A program made the translations under genes and the position numbers. From Candidatus Dojkabacteria bacterium UBA2022 (GTDB lineage Bacteria > Patescibacteriota > Dojkabacteria > SC72), in the NCBI GenBank assembly GCA_002335495.1, contig DDBW01000002.1, positions 1-64,000 of the forward strand: a stretch of 64,000 nt of DNA, read 5' to 3'. The notes under the pieces were generated by a model. That model did not search any database, had not been told where the DNA came from, and worked only from the letters and a program-made list of their open reading frames with translations. Numbering within the stretch: position 1 is the stretch's first letter; each line of letters starts with the position of its first letter. Shown here piece by piece: positions 38,266-47,359 of the stretch.

Positions 38266-38739
38266 ATCCCTTATCTGCTAAAAATTATTTGGGGCTTTAC
38301 CTAGTATACAATGAGTACAGGTGTGGGTAAAGGTATTCCTTTATCCTTTCATTAAACATATCCCCTCTCTCTTCTCTTCTATATATATAAATATAGTCGT
38401 TGTAATAGTAGGGAGTATGTATATGTTTATAATCTCTCTCTTATTACCTACTCTTCCTTTTAAATACTATCTTTTTATTATCTATCTTCTTGTGGATACT
38501 TTATTCCTTGTTACAAAAAGATAGGTTGAAATTTCCTTTGATTGTACTCACTTATTTTTAGCTATCTTTTGTGGATATCTTATGTGAATTGTATATCCTT
38601 TTCTGTGTTATGTATGTGGAAAGTTGAATAGGTAGATTTGATTGTTTAATGAGCTTTTTACGAAATTTCAATATTTTTAATCGTGGGTAATTCCTTATTT
38701 TATCCTGAGGTTTTGTAAAGTTATCCACTCAGTTATCCT
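38266..38739. other. putative replication origin (oriC) between dnaA and dnaN
   Basis: 474 bp without a credible gene, strongly T-rich on the plus strand. DnaA-box-like 9-mers are TGTGGATAC (38491-38499), TGTGGATAT (38570-38578) and TTATCCACT (38721-38729), each one mismatch from consensus. TTATCCTCT at 38733 is two mismatches away. Runs such as TATATATAAATATA around 38390 could unwind. The strand composition of genes left and right appears to switch here. The short frames in the region are not protein-like. Confidence 0.6.
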
Positions 38740-40185
38740 CTACCCTAGTTTGGATTTGCATAGATCAATTTTATCCTTGAACCTACTATCATCCTTTATC
38801 ATATCCTCAATTTTTTCACATGCGTGTAATACTGTGGTGTGGTCTGATCTGTTTACCTCTCTGGCTACCTTCTCAAGAGGAAGTCCTAACTCATTTCTGA
38901 GCATATACATTACAACCTGCCTTGCGGTTGCTAAATATGCTGTTCTTCTTTTCCCTTTGAGATCCTTTGCCGTTACATCAAAGGTCTCGCATACTACTTC
39001 TATGATTCGCTCCGGCTTTATTCTCTTTCGCTTGCTCTCCATATCTACTTGTAACGCCTTTGCTATCATCTCCAATGTTGGATTCGTTCCTAATCTTTGT
39101 AGTGAAATTACTTTAATAGCTGCGCCTTCAAGTTCTCTTACATTGTTTTCTACATTTTTAGCAATGAGCTCTAAAACATCTCTATCTAATGTTGTTCCTT
39201 GTTCTGATGCTATCTGTTGGAGAATTGCCATTCTTGTTTCATAATCAGGAGATTGGAGATCAGCTACCATTCCCCCTGCAAATCTTGATCTCAAGCGGTC
39301 GGTTATATTTTTAATCTCTTTCGGAGGTCTATCCGCGGCCATTATCATCTGTTTATTCGATTGATAAAGGGTATTGAAGGTATGGAATAGCTCCTCCTGT
39401 GTTTTCGGATATGTTTCTACAAACTGAATATCGTCGATTATTAGCAAGTCTATTTCACGATACTTCTTTCTAAATTTCTCGTTGGTTCTATTTCTTATGG
39501 AATCTATTAGTTCATTAAGGAACTGTTCAATTGGGACGTATATTACCTTTTTGTCGGGAAATTTATTTAATACTTCATTACCAATAGCCTGCATTAAGTG
39601 AGTTTTTCCCACCCCTGTTGGTCCATAGAAGAATACTGGATTGTATAGTGTTCCCAGCTCTTTTGTTACAGATTCTGCTACCGCATGTGCTAGAGCATTA
39701 TGACTTCCTACTATGAAGTTATTAAATAGATACTTGGGATTAAGTTGCGCGCTTCTTACAATTGCATTCTTATCTTTTACTATTTTCTCCTGAACCTCAC
39801 TAAATATATTTGGAGAGTCACTATCCGTTATTTCAATTTCCTTTATAGCCTTAGGAACCTCTTTAAGTGATGATCGTACCGTTATTACAAAGTCCAGTCT
39901 CTGTCCTGTGGCCTGGGTTAAGCTTCTTGTTATCAGAGATCTATGGTATGACTCTATCCATTCTCTTTTAAATCCCTGGTCACAACTTATCTGTGCAATT
40001 CCATTCTCGATCTTCTCCAGATATACCCCTTTAAACCATGTTGAAAACTGCCTGGGAGACACATACATACGGATATTTTCCGATACGATTTTCCATATGG
40101 CCTCAAGGTCAAACTCAGGAGTACCTTCTTTTACGTCCCTATCCCCTCTTATTATTGGTTTTTCTAGTTCGAAATCATTCGCCAT
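38740..40185 (-). CDS. dnaA: Chromosomal replication initiator DnaA
   Basis: 481 residues with all four domains. Domain I is at the N-terminus (VSPRQFSTWFKG). The AAA+ core has Walker A GPTGVGKTHL near residue 190, Walker B LLIIDDIQF, the initiator-specific region, and NNVRELEGA. Domain IV has the DnaA signature LEKVAREVNRSDHTTVLHACEKI, which contacts the DnaA box. A perfect DnaA box lies 70 bp upstream (40255-40263), suggesting autoregulation. It is transcribed toward the putative origin. Confidence 0.98.
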   Translation of the reverse strand: MANDFELEKPIIRGDRDVKEGTPEFDLEAIWKIVSENIRMYVSPRQFSTWFKGVYLEKIENGIAQISCDQGFKREWIESYHRSLITRSLTQATGQRLDFVITVRSSLKEVPKAIKEIEITDSDSPNIFSEVQEKIVKDKNAIVRSAQLNPKYLFNNFIVGSHNALAHAVAESVTKELGTLYNPVFFYGPTGVGKTHLMQAIGNEVLNKFPDKKVIYVPIEQFLNELIDSIRNRTNEKFRKKYREIDLLIIDDIQFVETYPKTQEELFHTFNTLYQSNKQMIMAADRPPKEIKNITDRLRSRFAGGMVADLQSPDYETRMAILQQIASEQGTTLDRDVLELIAKNVENNVRELEGAAIKVISLQRLGTNPTLEMIAKALQVDMESKRKRIKPERIIEVVCETFDVTAKDLKGKRRTAYLATARQVVMYMLRNELGLPLEKVAREVNRSDHTTVLHACEKIEDMIKDDSRFKDKIDLCKSKLG

Positions 40186-40254
40186 TATTGAATGGTTGAA
40201 CTTAAAATCATACTTGGGCAGTGAAAATGATTACGTAAATAGTATTATCAGAAA

Positions 40255-40263
40255 TGTGGATAA
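40255..40263 (+). promoter_or_regulatory. perfect DnaA box upstream of dnaA
   Basis: TGTGGATAA matches the DnaA-box consensus exactly (reverse complement TTATCCACA). It lies 70 bp before the dnaA ATG, next to a GATAATACT stretch that could be its -10, so DnaA may repress its own gene. It may also be part of a bipartite origin. Confidence 0.65.
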
Positions 40264-40378
40264 GTTTATAGGTAGACCTCAATAATACTTTCGTGATAAC
40301 GGTCTTTCTGTATCTACTATGGTTGTATAGTATTCTCTCTTTGTTGTATTTTGTATTCCCAACGAGAGATTTCTTTGA

Positions 40379-40384
40379 TATAAT
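40379..40384 (+). promoter_or_regulatory. extended -10 (TGATATAAT) upstream of the gene at 40413
   Basis: TATAAT preceded by TGA lies 28 bp before the GTG start at 40413, giving a leader of about 22 bases without an obvious Shine-Dalgarno. Confidence 0.5.
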
Positions 40385-40412
40385 AACGATAATTAGATAT
40401 TAAAGCTTTCGA

Positions 40413-41552
40413 GTGCCAAAATTCGAAAAGTATAGTGAAGAAGTATATGTATCCGCTTGTGAAAACTTGGGGGTTGACCCTGAACTTTTACGCCAAGAGT
40501 TGGATGATATTAAAGTTCAGGACCTGTTTACCTCTATTGGAACGCGCCCTTTAGAAGAAGCCTTTTCGGAGGATGAGAGGATTTTGCATGCAGAATTAGG
40601 TATATTTTGTCACTTGGTAGATGATATTGCTGACGTTCCGAAGGCTGATTATCATAATCTCATGCTTAGAGTTGGGGACTTGATTACCTCCTTACCTCTT
40701 AGTGACCCACAAAATATACCAATAGTAACGGGTATGGTAATGGATTTGTTTAGTAGAGAATGGACCTATCGTTCGAGCTCGAGTAAAACCTTATTAGAAG
40801 TTTATGATTCGTATATTAAACGGCTGAAATCATACGGAGAGGTTAACGAGTTCGCGTTTAACTACTCTCTGCTGAAAATGATTGTTTCAGGGTTTGTTCA
40901 AAACTCTGCGATGGTTTCCCTACATGATTCTCGGATTAGTCCCGCTTGTTCCCAAGGTTTTTCTCCTCCTCCTTTTTTCTCTCAGCAGTATAGATACCTC
41001 CTGAAGTCAGGACTTCGGTATGCTATACAGAACTCTTCAAGTGAAGACGCTGTTTCAGGAAATCTTTATAAAAGTCTTCTTGAGATACCCGATGCCGTTC
41101 TTATATCCAATGCCTCTGGAATTCAGAACATGTTCTATCCTATGTTTAATCCTAATATGGAGAGAGGTGACTTTGCTGTTATCGAAATGTTCGACGCACT
41201 AATGGGTCCTATGGCATACTTTATGAACGCTCTTAAGGAATCTAAATATGTGAATATGCCAGATGGCATTTCTATTAAAGATACTTTCGAGATTAATTCA
41301 GGGTTTTCAAAATACTTTTCTACGATTAGGGATCTTATTCGCCATCTCTTTAAGGTTTCTCCCCCAAGTCAAAGAGTTTACCTGACGAAGGTTAAGCAGT
41401 TTGAGCTTGGCTTCAAATATGTCTTTGCCAAGTCTCCTGACACCCCACTTTCCTTCGGTAATTTTCTGAGTCTGGAAAACCTTCTCGCCGGTAGGTGGTA
41501 TTCGCTCCCGGCAGAGTATATGCGAATGCTAGTTTTTTTTCATTTGAGATAA
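40413..41552 (+). CDS. unknown helical protein with an Asp-rich DDIAD motif
   Basis: 379 residues, start codon GTG, soluble and largely helical. HLVDDIADVPKADY near residue 70 looks like the DDxxD metal-diphosphate motif of class I terpenoid synthases. The following LMLRVGDLITSL and TLLEVYDSYIKRL helices would suit an all-alpha fold. The second Asp/Asn-rich motif of that fold is not evident, so the link is weak. I do not recognise the family. It starts the rightward series of genes next to dnaA, 49 bp before the histidine kinase. Confidence 0.6.
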   Translation: MPKFEKYSEEVYVSACENLGVDPELLRQELDDIKVQDLFTSIGTRPLEEAFSEDERILHAELGIFCHLVDDIADVPKADYHNLMLRVGDLITSLPLSDPQNIPIVTGMVMDLFSREWTYRSSSSKTLLEVYDSYIKRLKSYGEVNEFAFNYSLLKMIVSGFVQNSAMVSLHDSRISPACSQGFSPPPFFSQQYRYLLKSGLRYAIQNSSSEDAVSGNLYKSLLEIPDAVLISNASGIQNMFYPMFNPNMERGDFAVIEMFDALMGPMAYFMNALKESKYVNMPDGISIKDTFEINSGFSKYFSTIRDLIRHLFKVSPPSQRVYLTKVKQFELGFKYVFAKSPDTPLSFGNFLSLENLLAGRWYSLPAEYMRMLVFFHLR

Positions 41553-41601
41553 CTTCTTCTTAAGCTAGAAATTACAGGAAGCTAATGATATTCTGTATAT
41601 T

Positions 41602-43062
41602 ATGTTTGGATTTGGAAAGAAAAAGACCGTTTCGGTAAAAAAATACTCATTGGATGAACTTGAAATTATTTCGTATTTGAGTAGTAAAATACTATCTACT
41701 CTTGATAACGAAGCCCTCATTCAAGAATCTATTAATAACCTTGTTGCAAAATATAAACTACTTGGAGGAATTATTCTCTTGCGGGAAGGAAACTACCTTG
41801 TCGCTAAGACCATCTCTTCTAGCCCCATTGCTAATAACTTCTTAAAAATTATTGGTGCACCAATAGACGCTTTGAAACTTCCTATTGCTAAAGATTCGGA
41901 TAACTACATTGTTAAAAGTATTAATATAAAGAAGGTTGTACAGGGTTCTAATCTTGCGGACTTTACAAGAGGTGTTATATCTGAAAATCTTGCTATCGCA
42001 GCTAAAAGGGTTACCCGTTCAAACTACTGTATCTCCATCCCTATTGTAAATAAGAAAGAGGCTCTCGGAGCAATATACTTAACTAAAACCGTAAACGAAA
42101 ACTTCAATCGCGATATTCCAATTTTTCAGCTCTTTGCTGATCAGGTTGGTATTGCCCTTGTAAATGCTCAGCTTTATGAAAATGAACAGAAACAGGTAGA
42201 GGAATTAAAATCTAAAAATATTGAGCTTCAGGCTCTTCGACGAAGAGAACAGGATATGATGGATATAATGGGACATGAGCTACGCACTCCCCTATCTATT
42301 ATTAGGATTTCGCTTGGCTTACTACAAGAAAAATATAGCAAGGTCGGATTTAAAGATACAAGTTGCGATGCCTATATGGGGAGAATGAAAGAGGCCTTAG
42401 ATAGAGAAGCTCGATTGCTTGAGGCTATGCTTAATAGTACTAAACTGGAATCCGAAAAAATGGAGCTACACTTTGAAAAGGTTAACATGGATAATCTCGT
42501 TAAAGATGCTATGTTGGCAATGAGCAATAAAGCACAGAAGAAAAATATTCAGCTAATATATAATCCTCATATCTCATCTCCTTTTGTATATGCGGATCCT
42601 GTCCGTTTGGCGGAAGTTGTTGATAATCTTGTTCTTAATGCTATTAAATATACTGAGAAAGGTGCAGTTACCATCTCTGTTACAAAGGAAGATGATACTA
42701 TAATCACCTCAATTTCCGACACAGGAATAGGTATTCCTAAAGCTGATATTAAGCATTTAGGTGAAAAGTTCTATCGAGTCGGTCAGTATAGCGATAATCA
42801 AAAGGACAGAGTGAAAAGAAAGAAACTTGAGGACACTCAAATTACATTGGTTAAACCTGGAGGAACTGGTTTAGGATTATATGTCTCATTTAATCTTATT
42901 AAGCTTATGGGTGGAAAGATTTCCGTCTCCAGCTCGCTCGGTAAAGGATCTACCTTCTCAATCTCTCTTCCTGTGTATGCCAACCAACCCGATACTCATT
43001 CAAAGAAAAAGGTAGATAAAAATCTTTTTAAAAGATTAGGATTTACACGAAAGAAATCATAG
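41602..43062 (+). CDS. soluble GAF-domain sensor histidine kinase
   Basis: 486 residues without membrane helices. A GAF-like sensor domain (about 20-195; ISIPIVNKKEALGAIYLTK, FADQVGIALVNAQLYENE) leads to a coiled linker. The HisKA domain has the phospho-acceptor in MGHELRTPLSIIRIS. The ATPase domain shows N box VVDNLVLNAIKYTEKG, G1 SDTGIGIP, F box FYRVGQ and G2 GGTGLGLYVSFNLIKLMGG. Between F and G2 there is a ~25-residue basic insertion (DNQKDRVKRKKLEDTQ) longer than usual. It would sense an internal signal. No regulator is adjacent; candidates are at 36.5 kb and the broken receiver at 59.6 kb. Confidence 0.92.
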   Translation: MFGFGKKKTVSVKKYSLDELEIISYLSSKILSTLDNEALIQESINNLVAKYKLLGGIILLREGNYLVAKTISSSPIANNFLKIIGAPIDALKLPIAKDSDNYIVKSINIKKVVQGSNLADFTRGVISENLAIAAKRVTRSNYCISIPIVNKKEALGAIYLTKTVNENFNRDIPIFQLFADQVGIALVNAQLYENEQKQVEELKSKNIELQALRRREQDMMDIMGHELRTPLSIIRISLGLLQEKYSKVGFKDTSCDAYMGRMKEALDREARLLEAMLNSTKLESEKMELHFEKVNMDNLVKDAMLAMSNKAQKKNIQLIYNPHISSPFVYADPVRLAEVVDNLVLNAIKYTEKGAVTISVTKEDDTIITSISDTGIGIPKADIKHLGEKFYRVGQYSDNQKDRVKRKKLEDTQITLVKPGGTGLGLYVSFNLIKLMGGKISVSSSLGKGSTFSISLPVYANQPDTHSKKKVDKNLFKRLGFTRKKS

Positions 43063-43064
43063 GA

Positions 43065-43070
43065 TATAAT
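43065..43070 (+). promoter_or_regulatory. -10 element (TATAAT) of rpmH
   Basis: TATAAT lies 10 bp before the rpmH ATG, so the leader would be only three or four bases. Confidence 0.5.
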
Positions 43071-43080
43071 CCAGCAGATT

Positions 43081-43263
43081 ATGAAAAGAACTTGGCAACC
43101 AAAAAAGAGAAGAAGATTGAAGAAGTTGGGATTCCTTTCTAGAAGTGCAACAGCTGGTGGACGAAAGGTTCTTGCTGCAAGAAGAAGAAAAGGACGAAAG
43201 AGACTTACCGTTTCTGAAGAGTTCAAAATGCTTCGCAAGAATCCAAAGCATTACGCAAGATAA
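43081..43263 (+). CDS. rpmH: Ribosomal protein bL34 with a C-terminal extension
   Basis: 60 residues. The first 45 are canonical bL34: [18 protein letters not shown], then [22 protein letters not shown]. The usual protein ends there at 44-46 residues, but this one continues with about 15 residues ([15 protein letters not shown]). It starts the conserved rpmH-rnpA-yidD-yidC-jag cluster beside the origin. Confidence 0.96.
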   Translation: MKRTWQPKKRRRLKKLGFLSRSATAGGRKVLAARRRKGRKRLTVSEEFKMLRKNPKHYAR

Positions 43264-43275
43264 TTAGGAATAAAT

Positions 43276-43608
43276 ATGTTCCCTAAAAGTAACAAGCTGT
43301 CTTCGGATGAATTTTCAAGGCTATACGCTAACGGTTTTCGCGTGAAGGGACAGTTTGGCGTTCTTATATCTTCCGTTTCTCCATATCCTAAATACAGAGT
43401 TGGATTTGTTGTTAATAAGAAGGTTGGAAACGCTGTTGTAAGGCATCAAACCACAAGGCATATTCGAAATGTTTTTAGAAAGATTGTTGGTGAGTATAAC
43501 CTTCCCCTTCTTTATGAATATATTGCATATACTCCCATTTCTGATTTGAATGCTTTTGAGGATGAGTTTAAATCTCAAATGGATAAAGTTCATGAGCATT
43601 TCAACTAA
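43276..43608 (+). CDS. rnpA: Ribonuclease P protein component
   Basis: 110 residues, the protein subunit that helps RNase P RNA cut the 5' leader from pre-tRNAs. The family's central motif is visible as VNKKVGNAVVRHQTTRHIRNVFR, but the standard RN(R)xKRxxRE core is changed to RHQTTRHIR. The N-terminal FPKSNKLSSDEFSRLYANGFR and the beta strand YRVGFVVNKK agree with the fold. It is slightly shorter than average. Its stop is directly followed by the yidD ATG. Confidence 0.88.
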   Translation: MFPKSNKLSSDEFSRLYANGFRVKGQFGVLISSVSPYPKYRVGFVVNKKVGNAVVRHQTTRHIRNVFRKIVGEYNLPLLYEYIAYTPISDLNAFEDEFKSQMDKVHEHFN

Positions 43609-43848
43609 ATGAAATATCTCTTTCTATTTTTAATAAAACTATATCAATTGACTCTCTCCTACGATCACGGTTTTATGGGAAGGATCTTTCCAGATACCCG
43701 GTTTTGCAGATTTACCCCTTCTTGCTCACAATATACCTATGATGCAGTTAATAAATATGGAGTAATTAAGGGATTATCGCTTGGAGTTAGTCGTTTGGGA
43801 AGATGCAACGTGAGAACTCCTATGGGAACCTATGATCCAGTCAAGTGA
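43609..43848 (+). CDS. yidD: Membrane protein insertion efficiency factor YidD
   Basis: 79 residues. The hydrophobic N-terminus (YLFLFLIKLYQLTLS) precedes the family block CRFTPSCSQYTYDAVNKYGVIKGL and the C-terminal RLGRCN. YidD assists insertion of membrane proteins by YidC. Start ATG follows the rnpA stop without a gap, and yidC follows 59 bp later. Confidence 0.95.
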   Translation: MKYLFLFLIKLYQLTLSYDHGFMGRIFPDTRFCRFTPSCSQYTYDAVNKYGVIKGLSLGVSRLGRCNVRTPMGTYDPVK

Positions 43849-43849
43849 T

Positions 43850-43877
43850 TTTACATTTACCGCTTTTCTAGTATAAT
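43850..43877 (+). promoter_or_regulatory. sigma-70 type promoter of yidC
   Basis: TTTACA (43850-43855), a 16-bp spacer and TATAAT (43872-43877) precede the yidC ATG by 30 bp. This would let yidC-jag be transcribed separately from rpmH-rnpA-yidD. Confidence 0.55.
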
Positions 43878-43907
43878 TCAGCAGTTCAGATTGATTGATA
43901 AATATAT

Positions 43908-44747
43908 ATGTTTGCAAATCTTTGGGATACTCTCCTCTTTCATCCCTTCTTAAATATTTTAATGGTAGGTTACCACCTCTTGTGGGATAATCTTGGTCTT
44001 GCCGTTATTTTCATTGCTATTCTGGTAAGAGTTCTCCTTATTCCAAGTACCAAAAGCCAGACTGAAATGACTCGTAAGATGGCTTCCCTAAGGCCAGAAC
44101 TAGATAAACTTCAGAAAAAATATGCGAATAACCCTCAGAAGTTAGCAGAGGAACAGATGAAGCTATACAAAAACGTTGGTTATAATCCTCTTGGTTGTTT
44201 AGCCTCTATTCTTCCCCAATTTCTAATGCTTTTTGCGATTATTCAAGTTATTAACGTCGTTACTGTAAGTAATTTCGATGGCTTGTATCCATTCATTAAG
44301 GATTGGATATTTAGCGGGGTAGATAAAATTGTCATCAATACTTCATTCCTAAATATTGATCTTGCTTCAAACTTTACTGCTGTCTCAAAGGAACTTGGCT
44401 ATATTAATTGGCAAACTTTCACCTTCTTGGTTTTGGCTGTTTTAGTAGGATTCACCCAGTTCATTTCAACCAAGTTTATGCAACATATGCAGGGACAGAA
44501 TAAGCCTGCTTCAAATAAAAAAGATCCTTCTGCGGCTCCTTCTCCAGAAGAACTTCAGGCGCAGATGATGAACTCTATGAATCTGATGTTCCCATTCATG
44601 ACCTTCTTCATTACCCTTACCACTCCTGCTGTTTTAGGTCTATATTGGTTAGCACAATCTGTGATGTTAATAGTTCAATACTTCATTATAGATAAAGAAA
44701 GAAGTATGAAGGCGGCTAAGGAGCTATTCAAATTTAAAAGGAAATAA
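43908..44747 (+). CDS. yidC: Membrane protein insertase YidC/Oxa1
   Basis: 279 residues, the short form without the large periplasmic domain, as in Gram-positive and Patescibacteria. It has five predicted membrane helices, with a hydrophilic groove Arg in AILVRVLLIPSTKSQTEMTRKM, the cytoplasmic hairpin PELDKLQKKYANNPQKLAEEQM and the late NLMFPFMTFFITLTTPAVLGLYW block. It inserts and folds inner-membrane proteins with or without SecYEG. Confidence 0.95.
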   Translation: MFANLWDTLLFHPFLNILMVGYHLLWDNLGLAVIFIAILVRVLLIPSTKSQTEMTRKMASLRPELDKLQKKYANNPQKLAEEQMKLYKNVGYNPLGCLASILPQFLMLFAIIQVINVVTVSNFDGLYPFIKDWIFSGVDKIVINTSFLNIDLASNFTAVSKELGYINWQTFTFLVLAVLVGFTQFISTKFMQHMQGQNKPASNKKDPSAAPSPEELQAQMMNSMNLMFPFMTFFITLTTPAVLGLYWLAQSVMLIVQYFIIDKERSMKAAKELFKFKRK

Positions 44748-44764
44748 TTTTTATATTAATAATT

Positions 44765-45322
44765 ATGGATAAGAATAGAGTTTTAGAAATTGCCCAGAAG
44801 GAAACAGAAAAACTTCTTGATTTGGTCGGTGTAAATCCTGAGGTTGAGTATAACCTCGCAGATAACTCAAACGATGAGTTTGTCGTAATAGGCGTTTCGA
44901 TCAAGGGAGAGGATTTAGGCTTTATGATAGGAAACCACGGAAGACATCTTCAGGCTTTTCAGTCTGTTCTTAACCTAATTGTTAGAAATATTGTTTGGAA
45001 AGAGGATGAGAATTTCAAGTTCGTTATTACAGTTGACGCTGGGGACTACAGAAAGCAAAGAATGAATAAGGTTGAGCAAACAGCTTTACAGAAGGCTGAT
45101 GATGCAAGAATTCTTGGAGAACCAGTTGATTTAATGCCTATGAATCCTGCTGAAAGAAGAGTTGTCCATACCGTTTTGGGTAAGTTTGATGATATCAAAA
45201 CCGAAAGTCACGGAGAAGGTAGAGATCGATTTGTAAGGATTCTTCCCGTTAGCGAGAAGGACCTTGGAATTACCTCTGAAACAGAGGATAATCTAGAGAA
45301 TGAAGAAGATTCTCAAGAATAA
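44765..45322 (+). CDS. khpB: KhpB/Jag RNA-binding protein (KH and R3H)
   Basis: 185 residues. A Jag_N-like start is followed by a KH domain with the GxxG loop IGNHGRHLQAFQ and an R3H domain ending MNPAERRVVHTVLGKF. Such proteins bind RNA and affect cell wall or division in Gram-positives. It sits after yidC in the usual place. Its last 23 bp overlap the start of the next gene in a different frame. Confidence 0.93.
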   Translation: MDKNRVLEIAQKETEKLLDLVGVNPEVEYNLADNSNDEFVVIGVSIKGEDLGFMIGNHGRHLQAFQSVLNLIVRNIVWKEDENFKFVITVDAGDYRKQRMNKVEQTALQKADDARILGEPVDLMPMNPAERRVVHTVLGKFDDIKTESHGEGRDRFVRILPVSEKDLGITSETEDNLENEEDSQE

Positions 45323-46655
45323 TACTAAACTTGTTGAAGCTATAGGGAGGCTACTGCCTCTCTCCCTTGCTGCAACAGTTTTCATTGCCAATATTTTCTT
45401 TATTGAGGAAAATCCTTTAAGAGGTATTACTATTCTGTTCTTACTGTTCATCTGGGGAATATTTACATATGTAACAAAATCTTATGTAAAAGCCTCGTTA
45501 TATTTACTCCTATTTGTAATTCCTCTTAATATCACAATTACTTTTCCAACCTTAGGTGATGTATACGTTCGGGGAGTGTATTCTAACTTTCTCTCTCCCA
45601 CTCTCTCAATTATAGATATCTTTGTGGCTTTATTATTTACAAGCTTGGTAACAGTATCATTCCCAAAAAAGTCTAATTTGATTTATATGGTTGTTGTTGG
45701 GGCTCTGCTTTTAAGTTTACTCTCACACTTTTCGATTATATCCTTGATCGGTATCGGAAGAATTATTCTATATCTTCTAACTACGAAGCTTATGTTTTAT
45801 TATATGAAGAATGAGAAAGAGAAGTTAAGCATGAGGCTCGTTATATATGTAATAAGTATAACTGTCCTTATACAGGTAATTATTGCTTTCTTTCAAGTTT
45901 ATTTAGGTAGGGATTTAGGATTACAGTTCTTGGGAGAATCCCAGTTAACTGTCGGAACAATTGGTTCAAGTTTTGTCTCTCTTTCTGAAGTTACCTATCT
46001 TCGTGGATACGGTACTTTCCCCCACCCTAATATTCTAGCCGGGTACCTTTCCTTAGTTGTCATTATCCTTTTGGGTATACGTTATAAAGGAAAGTTGGTT
46101 TGGGCTACGATAGGGATATCTGCTATTGGGCTTTTGCTAACTTTCTCTCGTTTAGGGTGGCTACTTCTTCTGCTTGTAATGGTGTTCTACCTATTATTTG
46201 GAAGCAGGCAACAGAAAGGGTTAAATTCATTCACCCTTGGAATTTTTGGAGAGAGAATTTCCAATCTTTTTCTAAACATAGATACCAGTTTTAGAGATAG
46301 AATATTGCTAAATGAGCATGCCATTGAGGTTATACAGAAAAACTGGTTAACAGGATTAGGGATTGGTAGGTATGTGTCCGCTATGAAAGAGCTTCCTATT
46401 TATACCAATAGTGGATTGTTGTTGCTGCAACCTGTGCATAATATCTTTCTCCTCTTGGTTGCCGAAATGGGAATTGGGGGAATTATATTCGCCATTGGGA
46501 TTATATATAAAATACTGTTTTATAATTTTACAAAACATTCGAAATTTTTATATCTCTCGATTATCTTTTTTGTTTTGATATTTGGAATGTTTGATCACTT
46601 TCTTCTCACTCTTCCCCAGGGTTTAATCCTTCTTGCTTTTGCTCTTCTACTTTAA
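45300..46655 (+). CDS. O-antigen ligase/polymerase-like (Wzy_C) membrane protein
   Basis: 451 residues with about eleven membrane helices. The region GYGTFPHPNILAGYLSL, TFSRLGWLLLLLVMVFYLLF and TGLGIGRYVSAM ending in PVHNIFLLLVAEMGIGG is the Wzy/WaaL pattern, with the key periplasmic loop His (PVHN) and Arg. It probably ligates or polymerises a surface glycan, consistent with the GT4 at 30.6 kb and GT2 at 51.2 kb. The ATG overlaps jag by 23 bp, so translation may be coupled. Confidence 0.85.
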   Translation: MKKILKNNTKLVEAIGRLLPLSLAATVFIANIFFIEENPLRGITILFLLFIWGIFTYVTKSYVKASLYLLLFVIPLNITITFPTLGDVYVRGVYSNFLSPTLSIIDIFVALLFTSLVTVSFPKKSNLIYMVVVGALLLSLLSHFSIISLIGIGRIILYLLTTKLMFYYMKNEKEKLSMRLVIYVISITVLIQVIIAFFQVYLGRDLGLQFLGESQLTVGTIGSSFVSLSEVTYLRGYGTFPHPNILAGYLSLVVIILLGIRYKGKLVWATIGISAIGLLLTFSRLGWLLLLLVMVFYLLFGSRQQKGLNSFTLGIFGERISNLFLNIDTSFRDRILLNEHAIEVIQKNWLTGLGIGRYVSAMKELPIYTNSGLLLLQPVHNIFLLLVAEMGIGGIIFAIGIIYKILFYNFTKHSKFLYLSIIFFVLIFGMFDHFLLTLPQGLILLAFALLL

Positions 46656-47342
46656 GACCTCTATTACTTCCTTTATATTACGGACGGTGATTGTTCCTTC
46701 GGGAAGATCTCCTGATGTATATACACTCCATCCTTTTGTTTTTTGTAACCATATAAGCTTTCTTACCCCTACTTCATATCCCGCTTTTATATCCCCACTT
46801 ACATTATCCCCTACGATAGCAACTTTTTCTGGATGGGTATCCAATGCCTTGATGGCTTTTAGCCAATCCTCTTTACTCTTATGGCGGTTCATATCTGCAA
46901 TTTCAATGTGATCGAAGTATTGTCTAAGGTTGTGAGTACTTAATTTCAGATGAGTCCAGTCTTCAACTGCATGGGTTACTAGTCCGAGTTTGTATCCATC
47001 CTTTTTAAAGTGTTCTAGTACCTCTATGCTTCCTTCTAATAGTTTCGGAGGGGTTGTATATACTTTATACATTCGGTCAATAATTTTAACGGCAAGGTCG
47101 TTGGGTATATCAAAGTGGTCTCGCATATTTTGGATTGTAGTTGGCCACTCCTTCACAGGGTTAATGCTTACTTCGTGATATGCCTTTACGAGAGATTCTT
47201 CAAATACTTTAGATATTTCCTCGTATGGAATATTTAGGAAGTCTGAAAGGGTCTTCTTCACTTCGGATGTTGCTTCCGTAAACACGGGATGTGTATCTAT
47301 GAGGGTATCATCAAAATCGAAAAGTATCGTTTTAGGTTGCAT
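46647..47342 (-). CDS. HAD-superfamily hydrolase
   Basis: About 231 residues. Motif I is ILFDFDDTLIDTHPVF, motif II LGLVTHAVEDW, motif III near MNRHKSKEDWLKAI and motif IV KVAIVGDNVSGDIKAGYEVG. It is a phosphoglycolate-phosphatase-like HAD enzyme; substrate unknown. The ATG at 47342 is chosen because the open frame upstream runs through the tRNA-Ser(GGA) gene and is not coding. It converges with the ligase-like gene, overlapping by 9 bp. Confidence 0.88.
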   Translation of the reverse strand: MQPKTILFDFDDTLIDTHPVFTEATSEVKKTLSDFLNIPYEEISKVFEESLVKAYHEVSINPVKEWPTTIQNMRDHFDIPNDLAVKIIDRMYKVYTTPPKLLEGSIEVLEHFKKDGYKLGLVTHAVEDWTHLKLSTHNLRQYFDHIEIADMNRHKSKEDWLKAIKALDTHPEKVAIVGDNVSGDIKAGYEVGVRKLIWLQKTKGWSVYTSGDLPEGTITVRNIKEVIEVLK

Positions 47343-47359
47343 ATTACTTTTGATAGAAA

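Noticed and set aside
38321..38524. 67-codon frame in the dnaA-dnaN gap
   Set aside because: Extremely hydrophobic low-complexity translation of T-rich origin DNA, no start signals, overlaps DnaA-box-like sequences.
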